64,000 nucleotides of DNA from Microbispora rosea (GCF_900156315.1 NZ_FTNI01000019.1:62001-126000); one strand, 5' to 3'. Counted from the stretch's first letter, positions 35,376 through 45,320 are shown. Numbers and translations: made by a program. Notes: generated by a model from the letters alone, not told the origin.

Positions 35376-36044
35376 TCAGCCGGCGTTCGCGGCGGGCGTC
35401 TCGGAGGGAGCGGCCCCCGTGGTCTCCGAGGTGGCGGCGGTGTCCGAGGCGGCGGTGTCGGTCGGCGCCGGGCTCCCGGTGGGGAGCGACGAGGCCGTCG
35501 GCGTGGCGGTCGGCGCGGGCGGCAGCGTCGCGAACTCGCGGCTGCGCGCGATGACCGGCACGGTGAGCGCGACGTCGCCGGCGTTCTTGAACTGGAGCGT
35601 GAGCTTGATGCTCTCGCCGCCGCGCAGCGGCGTCTTCAGGCCCTCGACCGTGACCCCGGGGGTCTTGGCGAGGGTGCCCGGCTGGAGGTCGATGGGGCTC
35701 TGCACGCTGACCGAGGTGGCCTTCTGCTCCTCGGGGACGATGCTGGTGAGCTGGTCGGCGGTCCCCGTGCTGTTCAGGAGAGTCAGGTAGAGCGACGCCG
35801 ACCCGCCGGCGGCGAGCTGCTGGCCGGAGTCCGGCCCGAGGATGAACGCCTGCGGGATCATGACGCCGTTCTTGCCGTATGCCTTGCCGGCGCCGTCGCC
35901 GTTGGTGAGGACACCCGCCTCGTTCGGCGCGTACGGCGCGTTGGTGTTGGCGTCGAAACCGGCGCCACACGCGGCCAGTGCAGGGATGGCGGCGGCGAGG
36001 AGCGCGGCAATGGCGATCGCCCTGCGACGGCTGCTGCTGGTCAC
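35376..36044 (-). CDS. LpqE-like lipoprotein
   Basis: A 222-aa exported lipoprotein: basic N-terminus, hydrophobic stretch and lipobox LAAC with Cys26, then a beta-sandwich domain and a Thr/Pro/Ser/Ala-rich tail of about 45 residues. It matches the actinobacterial LpqE/PCuAC-related group, although the Met/His copper ligands of true PCuAC chaperones are not evident. In Mycobacterium tuberculosis lpqE is likewise next to carD, which supports the assignment. Confidence 0.82.
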   Translation of the reverse strand: MTSSSRRRAIAIAALLAAAIPALAACGAGFDANTNAPYAPNEAGVLTNGDGAGKAYGKNGVMIPQAFILGPDSGQQLAAGGSASLYLTLLNSTGTADQLTSIVPEEQKATSVSVQSPIDLQPGTLAKTPGVTVEGLKTPLRGGESIKLTLQFKNAGDVALTVPVIARSREFATLPPAPTATPTASSLPTGSPAPTDTAASDTAATSETTGAAPSETPAANAG

Positions 36045-36301
36045 GGTTCGAGGTCTCCTTGGTACGCACGTGTATGGGCAGCAATCACCTTATCCGCGCC
36101 GGTCACCGGTCCGGCGTCGGCTCCCGGTCCACGGGCCGCAGCACTGCAGGTCATCCGGTATGTCCTGTATGCCGATTCACAGAGTGGATGGCTTGTCAAG
36201 CCCCAAAACGAGGCTTTGACCTGCAGTTATGTTCCTTTCACTGTTCCGGGAGGCGGTAACCGCGTGGTACCCTGGAGTACAGCGGAAGGGGTACTCGTCA
36301 C

Positions 36302-36784
36302 ATGACTTTCCAGGTCGGCGACACTGTCGTCTACCCCCACCATGGGGCTGCTCGGATCGAGGCCATCACGACCCGAACCATCAAGGGTGAGGAAAAGACC
36401 TACCTGGTGCTGAAGGTCGACAAGGGCGACCTGACCGTACAGGTACCAGCGGAAAATGCCGAGCTCGTCGGTGTGCGCGACGTCGTCGGCCAAGAGGGAC
36501 TCGAGCGGGTGTTCGACGTGCTGCGCATGCCGCACACGGAGGAGCCCACCAACTGGTCCCGCCGCTACAAGGCCAACCTTGAGAAGCTGGCGTCGGGGGA
36601 CGTCAACAAGGTGGCCGAGGTGGTGCGCGACCTGTGGCGGCGCGACAAGGAGCGCGGCCTGTCCGCCGGTGAGAAGCGCATGCTCGCCAAGGCGCGCCAG
36701 ATCCTCGTCAGCGAGCTCGCGCTGGCCGAGAAGACCAACGAGGACAAGGCGGAGGCCCTGCTCGACGAGGTGCTGAACTCCTGA
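36302..36784 (+). CDS. carD: CarD-family transcriptional regulator
   Basis: A 160-aa RNA-polymerase-binding factor that stabilises the open promoter complex, mainly at rRNA and housekeeping promoters. The N-terminal Tudor-like RNAP interaction domain ([20 protein letters not shown]) is followed by a C-terminal helical DNA-binding domain containing the conserved [15 protein letters not shown]. It has full family length. A 257-bp non-coding region upstream must hold its promoter; I could not pick a clear -35/-10 pair. ispF follows after 17 bp. Confidence 0.95.
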   Translation: MTFQVGDTVVYPHHGAARIEAITTRTIKGEEKTYLVLKVDKGDLTVQVPAENAELVGVRDVVGQEGLERVFDVLRMPHTEEPTNWSRRYKANLEKLASGDVNKVAEVVRDLWRRDKERGLSAGEKRMLAKARQILVSELALAEKTNEDKAEALLDEVLNS

Positions 36785-36801
36785 ACATCACATCGCCAAG
36801 G

Positions 36802-37260
36802 GTGGGCGTCGGAGTCGACGTCCACCCTTTCGCATCTGGTAGGGAGCTTCACCTCGCCGGTCTGTTCTGGCCGGGGGAGACCGGGCTGGCCGGTCACTCC
36901 GACGGAGACGCCGCCGCGCACGCCTGCTGTGACGCGCTGCTGTCGGCGGCCGGGCTCGGAGACGTGGGCGCGCTGTTCGGCACATCCGATCCCCGCTGGG
37001 CGGGTGCCGCGGGCGTGATCCTCCTGGAGGAGGCGGCCCGCCAGGTGCGGGCGGCAGGATTCGAGATCGGCAACCTGGCCGTTCAGGTCATTGGAAACCG
37101 CCCGAAGGTCGCACCTCGACGCGCGGAGGCGGAGAAGGCCCTCGGGGCCGCCGCAGGGGCGCCGGTGAGCGTCAGCGCGACCACGACCGACGGCCTCGGG
37201 CTCACCGGCCGCGGCGAGGGCGTGGCGGCCATTGCGACCGCGTTGATCCTCCCGGCATGA
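36802..37260 (+). CDS. ispF: 2-C-methyl-D-erythritol 2,4-cyclodiphosphate synthase
   Basis: MEP-pathway enzyme forming MEcPP from CDP-ME 2-phosphate. The 152-aa protein keeps metal ligands Asp6 and His8 (VGVDVHPF), the [17 protein letters not shown] helix and [11 protein letters not shown] 36802 is the only canonical start; homologues carry a few more residues (TSPR-type) and the bases upstream encode ITSPR without an ATG or GTG, so the true start may be non-canonical. An intrinsic terminator with a T-run follows. Confidence 0.93.
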   Translation: MGVGVDVHPFASGRELHLAGLFWPGETGLAGHSDGDAAAHACCDALLSAAGLGDVGALFGTSDPRWAGAAGVILLEEAARQVRAAGFEIGNLAVQVIGNRPKVAPRRAEAEKALGAAAGAPVSVSATTTDGLGLTGRGEGVAAIATALILPA

Positions 37261-37321
37261 ATGGTCCGTTCCAAACGGCCATGCCAACCTCAACGAGACC
37301 CGGAGCGTCTCACTAACGCGT

Positions 37322-37369
37322 GGGCGGCGGCTCGAACCAGGCGCGGAATCGAGTCGCCGCCCCTTTTTT
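37322..37369 (+). terminator. Intrinsic terminator after ispF
   Basis: Stem GGGCGGCGGCTCGA (37322-37335) pairs with TCGAGTCGCCGCCC (37349-37362), with one G-T wobble, and is followed by six T residues (37364-37369). A genuine T-run is rare in this GC-rich window, making this the clearest factor-independent terminator here. Confidence 0.85.
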
Positions 37370-37450
37370 CTTTCATGGCGCGCATATTCCCGTCTCATGG
37401 GGTACTCCACAGTCCGAGGATGAAAGGGTCACCCTCATCGGGAGGTCGAT

Positions 37451-37720
37451 ATGACAATCGAGTCCATTCTCGGCGCCATCGTCATCGGTGCGGTCATCGG
37501 CGCTCTGGGCCGGCTGTTCCTGCCGGGCCGCCAGCCGATCGGCTGGATCCTGACGATCGTCGTCGGCATCGTGGCGGCGCTCATCGGGACCGCGATCGCC
37601 CAGGTCATGGGCGTGGCCACGACGGATGGCATCGACTGGATCGAACTGGTCATGCAGGTCGTACTGGCCGTCGTCGGTGTGGGCATCGTCGCCGGCCTCA
37701 AGCGAGGGTCGCGGGTGTAA
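37451..37720 (+). CDS. GlsB/YeaQ/YmgE family membrane protein
   Basis: An 89-aa membrane protein with three glycine-rich helices (LGAIVIGAVIGALGRLFL, ILTIVVGIVAALIGTAIA, LVMQVVLAVVGVGIVAGL) typical of transglycosylase-associated/GlsB stress proteins. The exact role is unknown; relatives respond to envelope or general stress. GGGAGG lies upstream of the ATG. It stands alone between two terminators. Confidence 0.88.
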   Translation: MTIESILGAIVIGAVIGALGRLFLPGRQPIGWILTIVVGIVAALIGTAIAQVMGVATTDGIDWIELVMQVVLAVVGVGIVAGLKRGSRV

Positions 37721-37760
37721 GCCCTCGTTCGGTGGGGCGGCCCCCGCCCTCACCCCATAG

Positions 37761-37802
37761 CGCGCAGGCCCGTCCGGCTCCCCAGCCGGGCGGGCCTGCG
37801 CG
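37761..37802. terminator. Hairpin after the GlsB-like gene
   Basis: A 12-bp stem CGCGCAGGCCCG (37761-37772) / CGGGCCTGCGCG (37791-37802), with an inner CCGGCT/AGCCGG helix, makes an extended hairpin ending the upstream gene. Confidence 0.7.
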
Positions 37803-37940
37803 TTCTACTGCCGAGTGCGTCGAGTCGCCGGCCGCTCATGGTCGGCGAACGATGTGTACAAGTCGCGCAACGGCCGCGGGGTGCGTGTGGACAGCGTGAG
37901 GCAGGCGCTGTGAAGCGGGCAGGCGTCAAGCGGGCCATTG

Positions 37941-38015
37941 TCAGGCCGGGCACTGTCAGGCCGGGCACTGTCAGGCCGGGCACTGTCAGGCCGGGCACTG
38001 TCAGTCCGGGCACTG
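37941..38015. repeat. 15-bp tandem repeat (five units)
   Basis: Four identical units TCAGGCCGGGCACTG and a fifth with one change (TCAGTCCGGGCACTG) lie in direct tandem, with degenerate partial units on both sides. The array starts immediately beyond the DUF2637 stop codon (its stop uses the first bases of the next partial unit). The unit length is a multiple of three, so two frames per strand stay open, but no credible protein is encoded. Confidence 0.85.
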
Positions 38016-39530
38016 TCAGGCGGGCGGGCGGGGCGTGCTGCGCATCCGGCCGGATGGAGGCGCCATCGGGACAGTTCCCTGCCCGGTTGCCTCCTCGGCG
38101 TCCACTTCAGCGTCCTGCGTGGTGTCCTGCTCGGCGCCCCCGGGCTCCGGCGCGCCCTGACGGCCGCCTTCCGCGGCGTACGGCCCCCGCACGCCGTCCT
38201 GCTCGCCGGGGTCGGCGCAGTCCGATGCGTGGGCGGGATCCGGCACGTCCCTGATCTGGCGGAGCGGCTGGGTGTCGATTCCCGCCTCGTCTTCGGGCCG
38301 CTCCGGCTCGGCGTCGGCGGGCTCGTCCTGTTTGGGGCGGGGGTGCACGAGGACGTCACCGGTGTGCGGCCGTACGAGGTCGCCCCAGCGCACGGGACGG
38401 TTGCGGCGGGGCTGCGCCGGGCGTCCGCCCGTTTCGGCGGGAGCTGCGGGTGTCTCCGGAGCGGACTCGGCGGCCGTCTCGGCGACAGGCTCCGTCACCA
38501 CCGGTTCTGCGACCGGTTCTGCGACGACCGGCTCGGCGGCGGCCGGCTCGGCCCGTTCCGTGACGGGCGGGGTGCGGGGCGCCGCGGTCGGAGGCGCGAC
38601 CGGCAGGACCTCGGGCTCATCCTGCGCCTGGTCCGGACCCGTCTCGGATACGGCTTCGGTTTCCGGCGTGGGTTCGGGGACGGCCTCCGCGATCGCCTCG
38701 GACGGCAGTCGTACGCCGTCCTCGTCGGTGTCGGGGGTGACGACGCGTGGCCCGGCCTCGTTCTCGGCCTGCGGAGGGGTGACGGGCAGCGGCGGGGCGT
38801 ACTCGGGCGGCGCGACGGTCTCGGAGACCGGGCTGACCGGGAGCGGAGGGACGTAGCCGGGGGGCGCCACGGCCTCGGGAACCGGCTGCAGGGGTGGCGC
38901 GCCGTGCTCCTCGGTGACGGTGTGCGCGGGCGCGGGACGCTCCTGCGCGGCCACCGGATAGGGGGCGGGGACGGCGGCCCGGGGCTCGCGCGCGCTGTCG
39001 AAGGGCACCAGGTCGACATCGGAGTCGTCGTCGGGGTCGTCGTCCAGGTCGGCCCGATTGGTGCGCACATGCTTCAGCAGGAGCAGCAGCAGCCACAGCC
39101 CGACGGCGAGCAGCACCCAGGGCGACAGGGCGACGACGAGAGCGGAGGCGTCGGGGTCGAAGGAGACGCCGACGGCGGTCGCGGCGTTCGCGGCGGCGGC
39201 CGACGCCAGGAGCACGAGCAGGACGAAGCCCGCCTGCAGGCGGACCAGGAAGCGCGCCTTCCGCAGCAACGGCACGCTGACCAGGGCGACGACCAGCAGA
39301 ACGTCGAACGCGGCGGGATACAGGTAGGCGAGCCGCGGCTCGGCGCGCCCGGAGACGGCCAGAGCCCGCAGGTCGTCGAAGGACAGCGCGCAGGCGATCC
39401 CCGCGAGCACCGCGAGGGCGGCGCCCGCGAGGCCGATGGCCAGGCGGCGCAGCACCAACGGGATTCCGGAGGGGGTGTTTTGGGACGGGCGGGAGGCCGT
39501 GCCTGCCGCGCCGGGGGGAGTCACGTCCAT
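38016..39530 (-). CDS. DUF2637 membrane protein with long acidic/proline tail
   Basis: A 504-aa protein with four N-terminal helices (to ~residue 185), the DUF2637 region found in actinomycete membrane proteins, followed by ~310 residues of low-complexity Pro/Glu/Ala/Val sequence with EPV-type repeats and a basic RPVRWGDLVRPHTGDVLVH segment. It probably anchors a flexible cytoplasmic tail at the membrane; function unknown. Its start is shortly after a minus-strand TAGGCT, and its stop lies at the edge of a 15-bp tandem array. Confidence 0.78.
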   Translation of the reverse strand: MDVTPPGAAGTASRPSQNTPSGIPLVLRRLAIGLAGAALAVLAGIACALSFDDLRALAVSGRAEPRLAYLYPAAFDVLLVVALVSVPLLRKARFLVRLQAGFVLLVLLASAAAANAATAVGVSFDPDASALVVALSPWVLLAVGLWLLLLLLKHVRTNRADLDDDPDDDSDVDLVPFDSAREPRAAVPAPYPVAAQERPAPAHTVTEEHGAPPLQPVPEAVAPPGYVPPLPVSPVSETVAPPEYAPPLPVTPPQAENEAGPRVVTPDTDEDGVRLPSEAIAEAVPEPTPETEAVSETGPDQAQDEPEVLPVAPPTAAPRTPPVTERAEPAAAEPVVAEPVAEPVVTEPVAETAAESAPETPAAPAETGGRPAQPRRNRPVRWGDLVRPHTGDVLVHPRPKQDEPADAEPERPEDEAGIDTQPLRQIRDVPDPAHASDCADPGEQDGVRGPYAAEGGRQGAPEPGGAEQDTTQDAEVDAEEATGQGTVPMAPPSGRMRSTPRPPA

Positions 39531-40005
39531 GGCGTTTCGAGCCTACAGAATCGGAGTGACGATCGATCGCACTCGCGTGATCACCTGTTTCGTGTCGGAA
39601 CCGGCGACTGCGCCGGGAACCTCCGGCGCGATCCCGGCCCGGTGTGTTCCGGTCGGGTGTGTTCCGGTCGGATGGGTTCCGGTCGGGCGTCCGGCCGCGT
39701 GGCTGGAGCGGGCGAGCATGCGGGCGTGGGCTGCGAGAGCGATGCGGCGCTCAAGGCGGGGACTCCGCCGGCGGTCGCGGCGTGTTCCTTCGATCGTCGG
39801 AGGCGGTCCGGCGACGCTGCGTGTCCGGCCGGGCCCTCGGAGAGGCGGGCATGCGTGATGCGGACTGCCGTACGGATCGTTACGGGTTTTATCTCGGGTT
39901 ATATCGGGACTTATGTGTCGGAAGTTTCCATGATCGGCCACACTAAGCCGTTCACGGACGCCCAACTAGCCCTGTGCTGCGCTGTCAGGCGTTAGCCTTG
40001 CCTTC
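39531..40005. other. Intergenic region upstream of cysS
   Basis: 475 bp with no convincing gene. It contains a second 15-bp tandem repeat (39642-39686), an AT-richer stretch with three CGGG-led repeats (CGGGTTTTAT 39883-39892, CGGGTTATAT 39895-39904, CGGGACTTAT 39905-39914) and the likely cysS -10 TAGCCT at 39993-39998. The divergent DUF2637 promoter is near 39540. Confidence 0.65.
39642..39686. repeat. 15-bp tandem repeat (three units)
   Basis: Two identical units GTGTGTTCCGGTCGG and a third with two changes. The sequence is unrelated to the 15-bp array on the other side of the DUF2637 gene, but has the same period. Confidence 0.8.
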
Positions 40006-41400
<1,395 letters not shown>

Positions 41401-41422
41401 GCGTGGCCCTACGCTAGACACC

Positions 41423-42382
41423 ATGGCGGGAAGGGCTTCAGGGAAGCCGTCGAAGAAGCAGGGGCCGACCAAGGGCACGGGCGGCAAGGTGAGGCGCTCC
41501 CTTGAGGGCAAGGGGGCGACGCCGCCCGCGCACATGCGGCACTGGTACAAGGACAAGGCCCGCGCCGAGCGGATCGAGCGCGAGGGCCGGGGCGGCGGGG
41601 GCTCGTCGTCGCGTGCGCCGAGCCGTACGCGCCGGGAGGACGCCCCCGAGGTCATCGGCGGCCGCAACCCCGTGGTCGAGGCGCTGCGTGCCCACGTGCC
41701 CGCCAACGCGCTGTACGTGGCACAGCGGATCGACAACGACGACCGCGTCCGGGAGGCCATCAAGCTCGCGGCCGACCGTGGCATCGCGCTGCTGGAGGTC
41801 AGCAGGGACAAGCTCGACCGGCTGACCGAGAGCACCGTCCACCAGGGCATCGGCCTGCAGGTCCCGCCGTACGACTACGCGCATCCCGAGCAGCTCGTGG
41901 AGCGGGCCAGGGACGCCGCCGAGGTGCCGTTGATCGTCGCCCTGGACGGCGTGACCGACCCGCGCAACCTCGGCGCCATCGCGCGTTCGGCGACCGCCTT
42001 CGGCGCGCACGGGCTGCTCATCCCGTCCCGCCGTTCGGCGGGCGTCACCGCCGGCGCCTGGAAGACCTCGGCCGGAACCCTCGCGACCCTCCCCGTCGCC
42101 CGCGCGTCGAACCTCACGCAGACGCTCCAGGCGTACCGGGAGGAGGGCCTGTTCGTGGTCGGTCTCGACGGCACCGCCACGGTGGACATCGCCGACGTCG
42201 AGCTCGCGAGCGAACCGCTTGTCGTGGTCGTCGGTTCTGAGGGCAAGGGCCTGTCCCGCTTGGTCAGGGAGGCGTGCGACCAGATCGCCCGTATCCCCAT
42301 GAACGCCGCCGCCGAGTCGCTGAACGCCGGTGTGGCCGCCGGGATCGCCCTCTACGCGGTCGCCCAACACCGTCGCCGGTGA
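41423..42382 (+). CDS. rlmB: 23S rRNA (guanosine-2'-O-)-methyltransferase RlmB
   Basis: A 319-aa SPOUT-class methyltransferase expected to modify G2251 of 23S rRNA. SpoU motifs 1-3 are visible: DPRNLGAIARSATAFGAHG, VVGSEGKGLS and IPMNAAAESLNAGVAAGIAL. A ~80-residue Lys/Arg-rich N-terminal extension is typical of actinobacterial members. The -10 like TACGCT lies seven bases before the ATG. It follows cysS by 22 bp, the conserved order. Confidence 0.94.
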   Translation: MAGRASGKPSKKQGPTKGTGGKVRRSLEGKGATPPAHMRHWYKDKARAERIEREGRGGGGSSSRAPSRTRREDAPEVIGGRNPVVEALRAHVPANALYVAQRIDNDDRVREAIKLAADRGIALLEVSRDKLDRLTESTVHQGIGLQVPPYDYAHPEQLVERARDAAEVPLIVALDGVTDPRNLGAIARSATAFGAHGLLIPSRRSAGVTAGAWKTSAGTLATLPVARASNLTQTLQAYREEGLFVVGLDGTATVDIADVELASEPLVVVVGSEGKGLSRLVREACDQIARIPMNAAAESLNAGVAAGIALYAVAQHRRR

Positions 42383-42432
42383 TTTCACCGTGACGGTACG
42401 GCCTCGGGCCCACTAAACTCGTCTGGTAGCAG

Positions 42433-42505
42433 GCCGCCTTAGCTCAATCGGCAGAGCATCTGTCTTGTAAACAGAAGGTCTGGGGTTCGATTCCCCAAGG
42501 CGGCT
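42433..42505 (+). tRNA. tRNA-Thr (anticodon TGT)
   Basis: A full cloverleaf: acceptor GCCGCCT (42433-42439) pairs with AGGCGGC (42498-42504), D stem GCTC/GAGC, anticodon stem TCTGT/ACAGA with loop CTTGTAA and anticodon TGT at 42466-42468, T stem TGGGG/CCCCA with loop TTCGATT, discriminator T at 42505. CCA is encoded at 42506-42508. A hairpin terminator follows eight bases from the discriminator. Confidence 0.97.
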
Positions 42506-42512
42506 CCAGCGC

Positions 42513-42546
42513 AGAGGCCCCTTCCCATGATCGGGAAGGGGCCTCT
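42513..42546 (+). terminator. tRNA-Thr terminator
   Basis: A 14-bp perfect stem AGAGGCCCCTTCCC (42513-42526) / GGGAAGGGGCCTCT (42533-42546) with a six-base loop, just after the tRNA. Confidence 0.8.
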
Positions 42547-42794
42547 CGGCGTCCGTACAGCAGTGCCGTACGGCGCCGTCCTCCGTCGCTACCGGCGCTC
42601 CTTCGAACTCGGTGGGTGGCAGAAGGCCGGCGAAGAGCACGCTGTCAGCTTCGGTGCGCCAGTCGGTGCACCAGCGGCGACCGGGTCACCGTTTGACGAG
42701 CATCACGTAAACGAACTGGTCGCCGGATGGAATCCTTTCCGCCCGGCGACCAGTGGACCCGCGCCGGTTGGATCCGGTCGCGGCCGTGGGGTAT

Positions 42795-43013
42795 TTACGG
42801 CACGCTGTACAGGAACCAGAAGTTGTATTGGTAATCACAGTGATACCAGGTCCACATGTGGTTCTGGACGCCGTAGTCCCCGTACCGATAGCAGTCCGAC
42901 GAGGAGTAGTAGACGTTACGAAGCGTATCGGCGTGCGCGGGGACGGCGGTCGCCGTGACCGCCAGCCCACTGAGCAAGGCGCCGACGACGGCTAAAGCTC
43001 TGATTTTCCGCAC
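42795..43013 (-). CDS. Small secreted aromatic-rich protein
   Basis: A 72-aa protein with a clear signal peptide (RKIRALAVVGALLSGLAV, cleavage expected after AHA at 28). The 44-residue mature part has 14 aromatic residues (9 Tyr, 3 Trp, 2 Phe) and two Cys (C41, C59) that could form a disulfide. No family is recognised. GTG start with GAGGAG a few bases upstream supports translation. The 250 bp on either side are non-coding and have lower GC than neighbours, which may indicate recent acquisition. Confidence 0.7.
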   Translation of the reverse strand: MRKIRALAVVGALLSGLAVTATAVPAHADTLRNVYYSSSDCYRYGDYGVQNHMWTWYHCDYQYNFWFLYSVP

Positions 43014-43257
43014 TTACTCTCCTCGTAGTGGATGTCGTGCCGAACTTCCCACTGCGGATCATCGCAGTGCGCGCGATATCGGTACAGGTCGCGTTGCCCG
43101 TCGCCGTTCTCTCGCGAAGTGACCTGCGGCTATAGCAGACAAGGGCTGAAAGTTTCCCTGGGGGATCTCCGTAACGGCGTCATTCACCCCGGAGGGCGGC
43201 CGGCCGATGAAACGGGAGGACATGAGATGGCTGGATGCGCCGGGTTAGGTTGGTCGG

Positions 43258-43797
43258 ATGGGGACCTATGAGGCTCTGCCGGCGGAGCTGGTGACCGAGC
43301 GGCTGCGGTTGCGACGGTGGCTGCCGTCGGATGCCGAGGAGTACCGCGGGTTGTGGCTCGAACGGGATCCACGAGCGGTACGGCGGATCGACGCCGAGGG
43401 GCGCCCGACGGTCGAGGAGATGCGCGGCTGGCTCCGCGACAATCCGCTGATGGCGGACCGAGGGCTCGGGTTGCTGCCGATCGAGCTGCGAGACACCGGT
43501 GAGTTCATCGGGTACTGCGGATTGACCGTCGGCCGGGGATCTTTCGACGAACCTGAGATCGCGTACGAGCTGGCACGGCGGGCTCACGGCCGTGGCTACG
43601 CGACAGAAGCCGCCCGTGCGGTCGTCGAAGCCGCGGCGCGAACGGGACGGCGACGGCTCTGGGCGACCGTGCGGGAGTGGAACGCCCCCTCATTCCGCGT
43701 CCTCGAAAAACTCGGTTTCCACCGGAGCGACCGCATCACCGAGGACGCGGAACGCGGCAACACGATCTGGATGACGCGCGCACTCGAACCGAGGTAG
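43258..43797 (+). CDS. GNAT acetyltransferase, RimJ/RimL type
   Basis: A 179-aa acetyltransferase with the typical start ETERLxLRRW (VTERLRLRRWLPSD) and acetyl-CoA loop RRAHGRGYATEAARAVV; the C-terminal RVLEKLGFHR is the standard RimJ/RimL ending. It may acetylate ribosomal-protein N-termini or a small molecule. TAGGTT at 43246-43251 is six bases before the ATG, suggesting a leaderless mRNA. Confidence 0.86.
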   Translation: MGTYEALPAELVTERLRLRRWLPSDAEEYRGLWLERDPRAVRRIDAEGRPTVEEMRGWLRDNPLMADRGLGLLPIELRDTGEFIGYCGLTVGRGSFDEPEIAYELARRAHGRGYATEAARAVVEAAARTGRRRLWATVREWNAPSFRVLEKLGFHRSDRITEDAERGNTIWMTRALEPR

Positions 43798-43941
43798 AAG
43801 CGTGAGCGCGGGCCGCGATCCACTCCTGGCGAGACGTGCGGTTGAGGTCGTCGCGGTGGCCTCTCGCAAACCGGTAGAGACATATGCACATAGATCACTA
43901 AAGTTGCCGCTTCGGCACTCGTAGAGATCTTGAAGGTATAT

Positions 43942-44619
43942 ATGGCTCCGCGCTTGAAGCGGCTTCTGAGGTTATCGGTCGCGTTTACGTGTGTGGTGAT
44001 AGTGGCGGGGTGCGGCACGCCTGAAAAACCCGCTGCGGCTCCACCTGCCGGCGTGCCTGCGGTCGTCCTCGGCGACTTGGTCACGCTGGAGCAGGATGGC
44101 ACCGTCCGCATAGCTCAGGTCGACGTGGCAGGTCCCACGCTGGAGATCTACGAGGACTACCAGTGTCCGGTGTGCCTGGAGTTCGAGCAGGGCGACAACA
44201 ACGCGCTCGTGCGAGAAATGGTCGTCAAAGGGGCGATAGCCATCATGATCCACCCGATGACCATCTTCCAGGACGACAAGCCGATCACTCGGGAGAACTC
44301 GCGACGGGCTCTTATCGCCTCGCTTTGCGTTCGGGATCCGAGCACGTGGCTGAGATATCACGACGAGCTGTACGCCCATCAGCCGGACGAGTTCCAGAAG
44401 GGCGGGTTCCCCAACGAGCAGCTCGTACAGCTCGCAGGGAAGGTGGGCATTCCGGCCGGGGAGTTCACCGCGTGTCTCGAATCTCCAGAAACCGCGGAGC
44501 GGGCCGACGCCGTCACCGACTTGGCCCTCAGCCGAGGAGTGGAAGGCACCCCCACGATCCGATATCAGGGCCAGGACCTCGATTGGACGACAAGCTGGCG
44601 TGATACGGGACAGGGATGA
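43942..44619 (+). CDS. DsbA/DsbG-like thioredoxin-fold lipoprotein
   Basis: A 225-aa exported thiol oxidoreductase. The N-terminus has a basic/hydrophobic signal and lipobox VAGC (Cys24); the thioredoxin-fold active site is CPVC at 75-78 and the cis-Pro loop is VEGTPTIRY. It probably oxidises or isomerises disulfides outside the membrane. ATG 43942 has GAAGGT four bases upstream; TTG 43930 is an in-frame alternative. It is convergent with the ArsI-like gene. Confidence 0.88.
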   Translation: MAPRLKRLLRLSVAFTCVVIVAGCGTPEKPAAAPPAGVPAVVLGDLVTLEQDGTVRIAQVDVAGPTLEIYEDYQCPVCLEFEQGDNNALVREMVVKGAIAIMIHPMTIFQDDKPITRENSRRALIASLCVRDPSTWLRYHDELYAHQPDEFQKGGFPNEQLVQLAGKVGIPAGEFTACLESPETAERADAVTDLALSRGVEGTPTIRYQGQDLDWTTSWRDTGQG

Positions 44620-44694
44620 CGCGGGGCCGAGCCGCGGCGCCGGCCTCACTCGGCGAGGCCGAGAAGCAGGTGGCGGGGGGCCGTGGTCCTGCGG

Positions 44695-44735
44695 CGACGC
44701 CCGGCGATCACCCTGCCGGTGGCTGCCGGGCGTCG
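44695..44735. terminator. Hairpin between DsbA-like and ArsI-like genes
   Basis: An 11-bp perfect stem CGACGCCCGGC (44695-44705) / GCCGGGCGTCG (44725-44735) with a 19-base loop, placed between convergent genes. Confidence 0.55.
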
Positions 44736-44745
44736 TCCGTAGTGG

Positions 44746-45201
44746 CTAGCAGCAGGACTTGTCCGCGTTCGCCGTCTCCTTTTCGGCGTCGTCCGTGGTG
44801 CAGCAGACGGGGTCGGCCTGCTTGGTGAGGGTGTCGGCGTCGGCCTTGACCACGTACACCTCCCAGGGCTCGTTGCCGGGACCGTGGACCCACACCTTGT
44901 CCTGCAGCGCGTAGCAGCAGGTGGTGTCGTTCTCCTCGAAGGTCGCGAGGCCGGCCTCCTTCAGGCGTTCGGTCGCGGCCGTGACCTGGGCGCTGTCCTC
45001 GACCTCGACGCCGAGGTGGTCCATCCGCGTCGGCTCACCCGCCTCGCCCTCCAGCAGGACGAGCTTGAGCGGGGGCTCGGCGATGGCGAAGTTGGCGTAG
45101 CCGGGGCGCCGCTTGGCGGGCTCGACACCGAACAGCGTGGAGTAGAACGCGATCGAGCCTTCGAGGTCGGCGACGCGCAGAGCGAGTTGGACGCGGGACA
45201 T
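44746..45201 (-). CDS. arsI: ArsI/CadI-type metalloenzyme (C-As lyase family)
   Basis: A 151-aa VOC-fold protein. Iron-ligand candidates Gln5, His62 and Glu114 and the vicinal pair Cys95-Cys96 (NDTTCCYA) match, with a constant offset, the positions I recall for the Thermomonospora ArsI C-As lyase, which removes the methyl from trivalent methylarsenicals. The C-terminal tail holds two more Cys pairs (C133/C134 and C150/C151) that may trap metals. The family is often labelled cadmium-induced CadI. It is divergent from arsR, and the shared 119-bp gap should hold the ArsR operator. Confidence 0.9.
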   Translation of the reverse strand: MSRVQLALRVADLEGSIAFYSTLFGVEPAKRRPGYANFAIAEPPLKLVLLEGEAGEPTRMDHLGVEVEDSAQVTAATERLKEAGLATFEENDTTCCYALQDKVWVHGPGNEPWEVYVVKADADTLTKQADPVCCTTDDAEKETANADKSCC

Positions 45202-45320
45202 GGCTGTCCTCCCTTAACCGCGAAGCGGCGGGCCGAAGCCGCCTGCCTGCTTCGATGAGCTTCTAATCAACGGATACCCGGAGTTTGTGCCCTCGCCTAG
45301 ATCTGTGTCAAATTAGAGGA

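Noticed and set aside
37941-38015. Possible CRISPR array
   Set aside because: Units are 15 bp in direct tandem with no spacers, and no cas genes are present.
37750-38359. Small proteins with pentapeptide repeats encoded across the 15-bp array
   Set aside because: Open frames arise because the repeat length is a multiple of three; no ribosome binding site or family match is visible and the frames overlap the DUF2637 gene.
42795-43013. Lactococcin-972-type bacteriocin
   Set aside because: The C-terminal YNFW resembles that family only superficially; no immunity/ABC transporter genes are adjacent and the rest does not align.
42433-43257. Integrated element using the tRNA-Thr 3' end as attachment site
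   Set aside because: No integrase gene and no direct repeat of the tRNA 3' end were seen in the following sequence.
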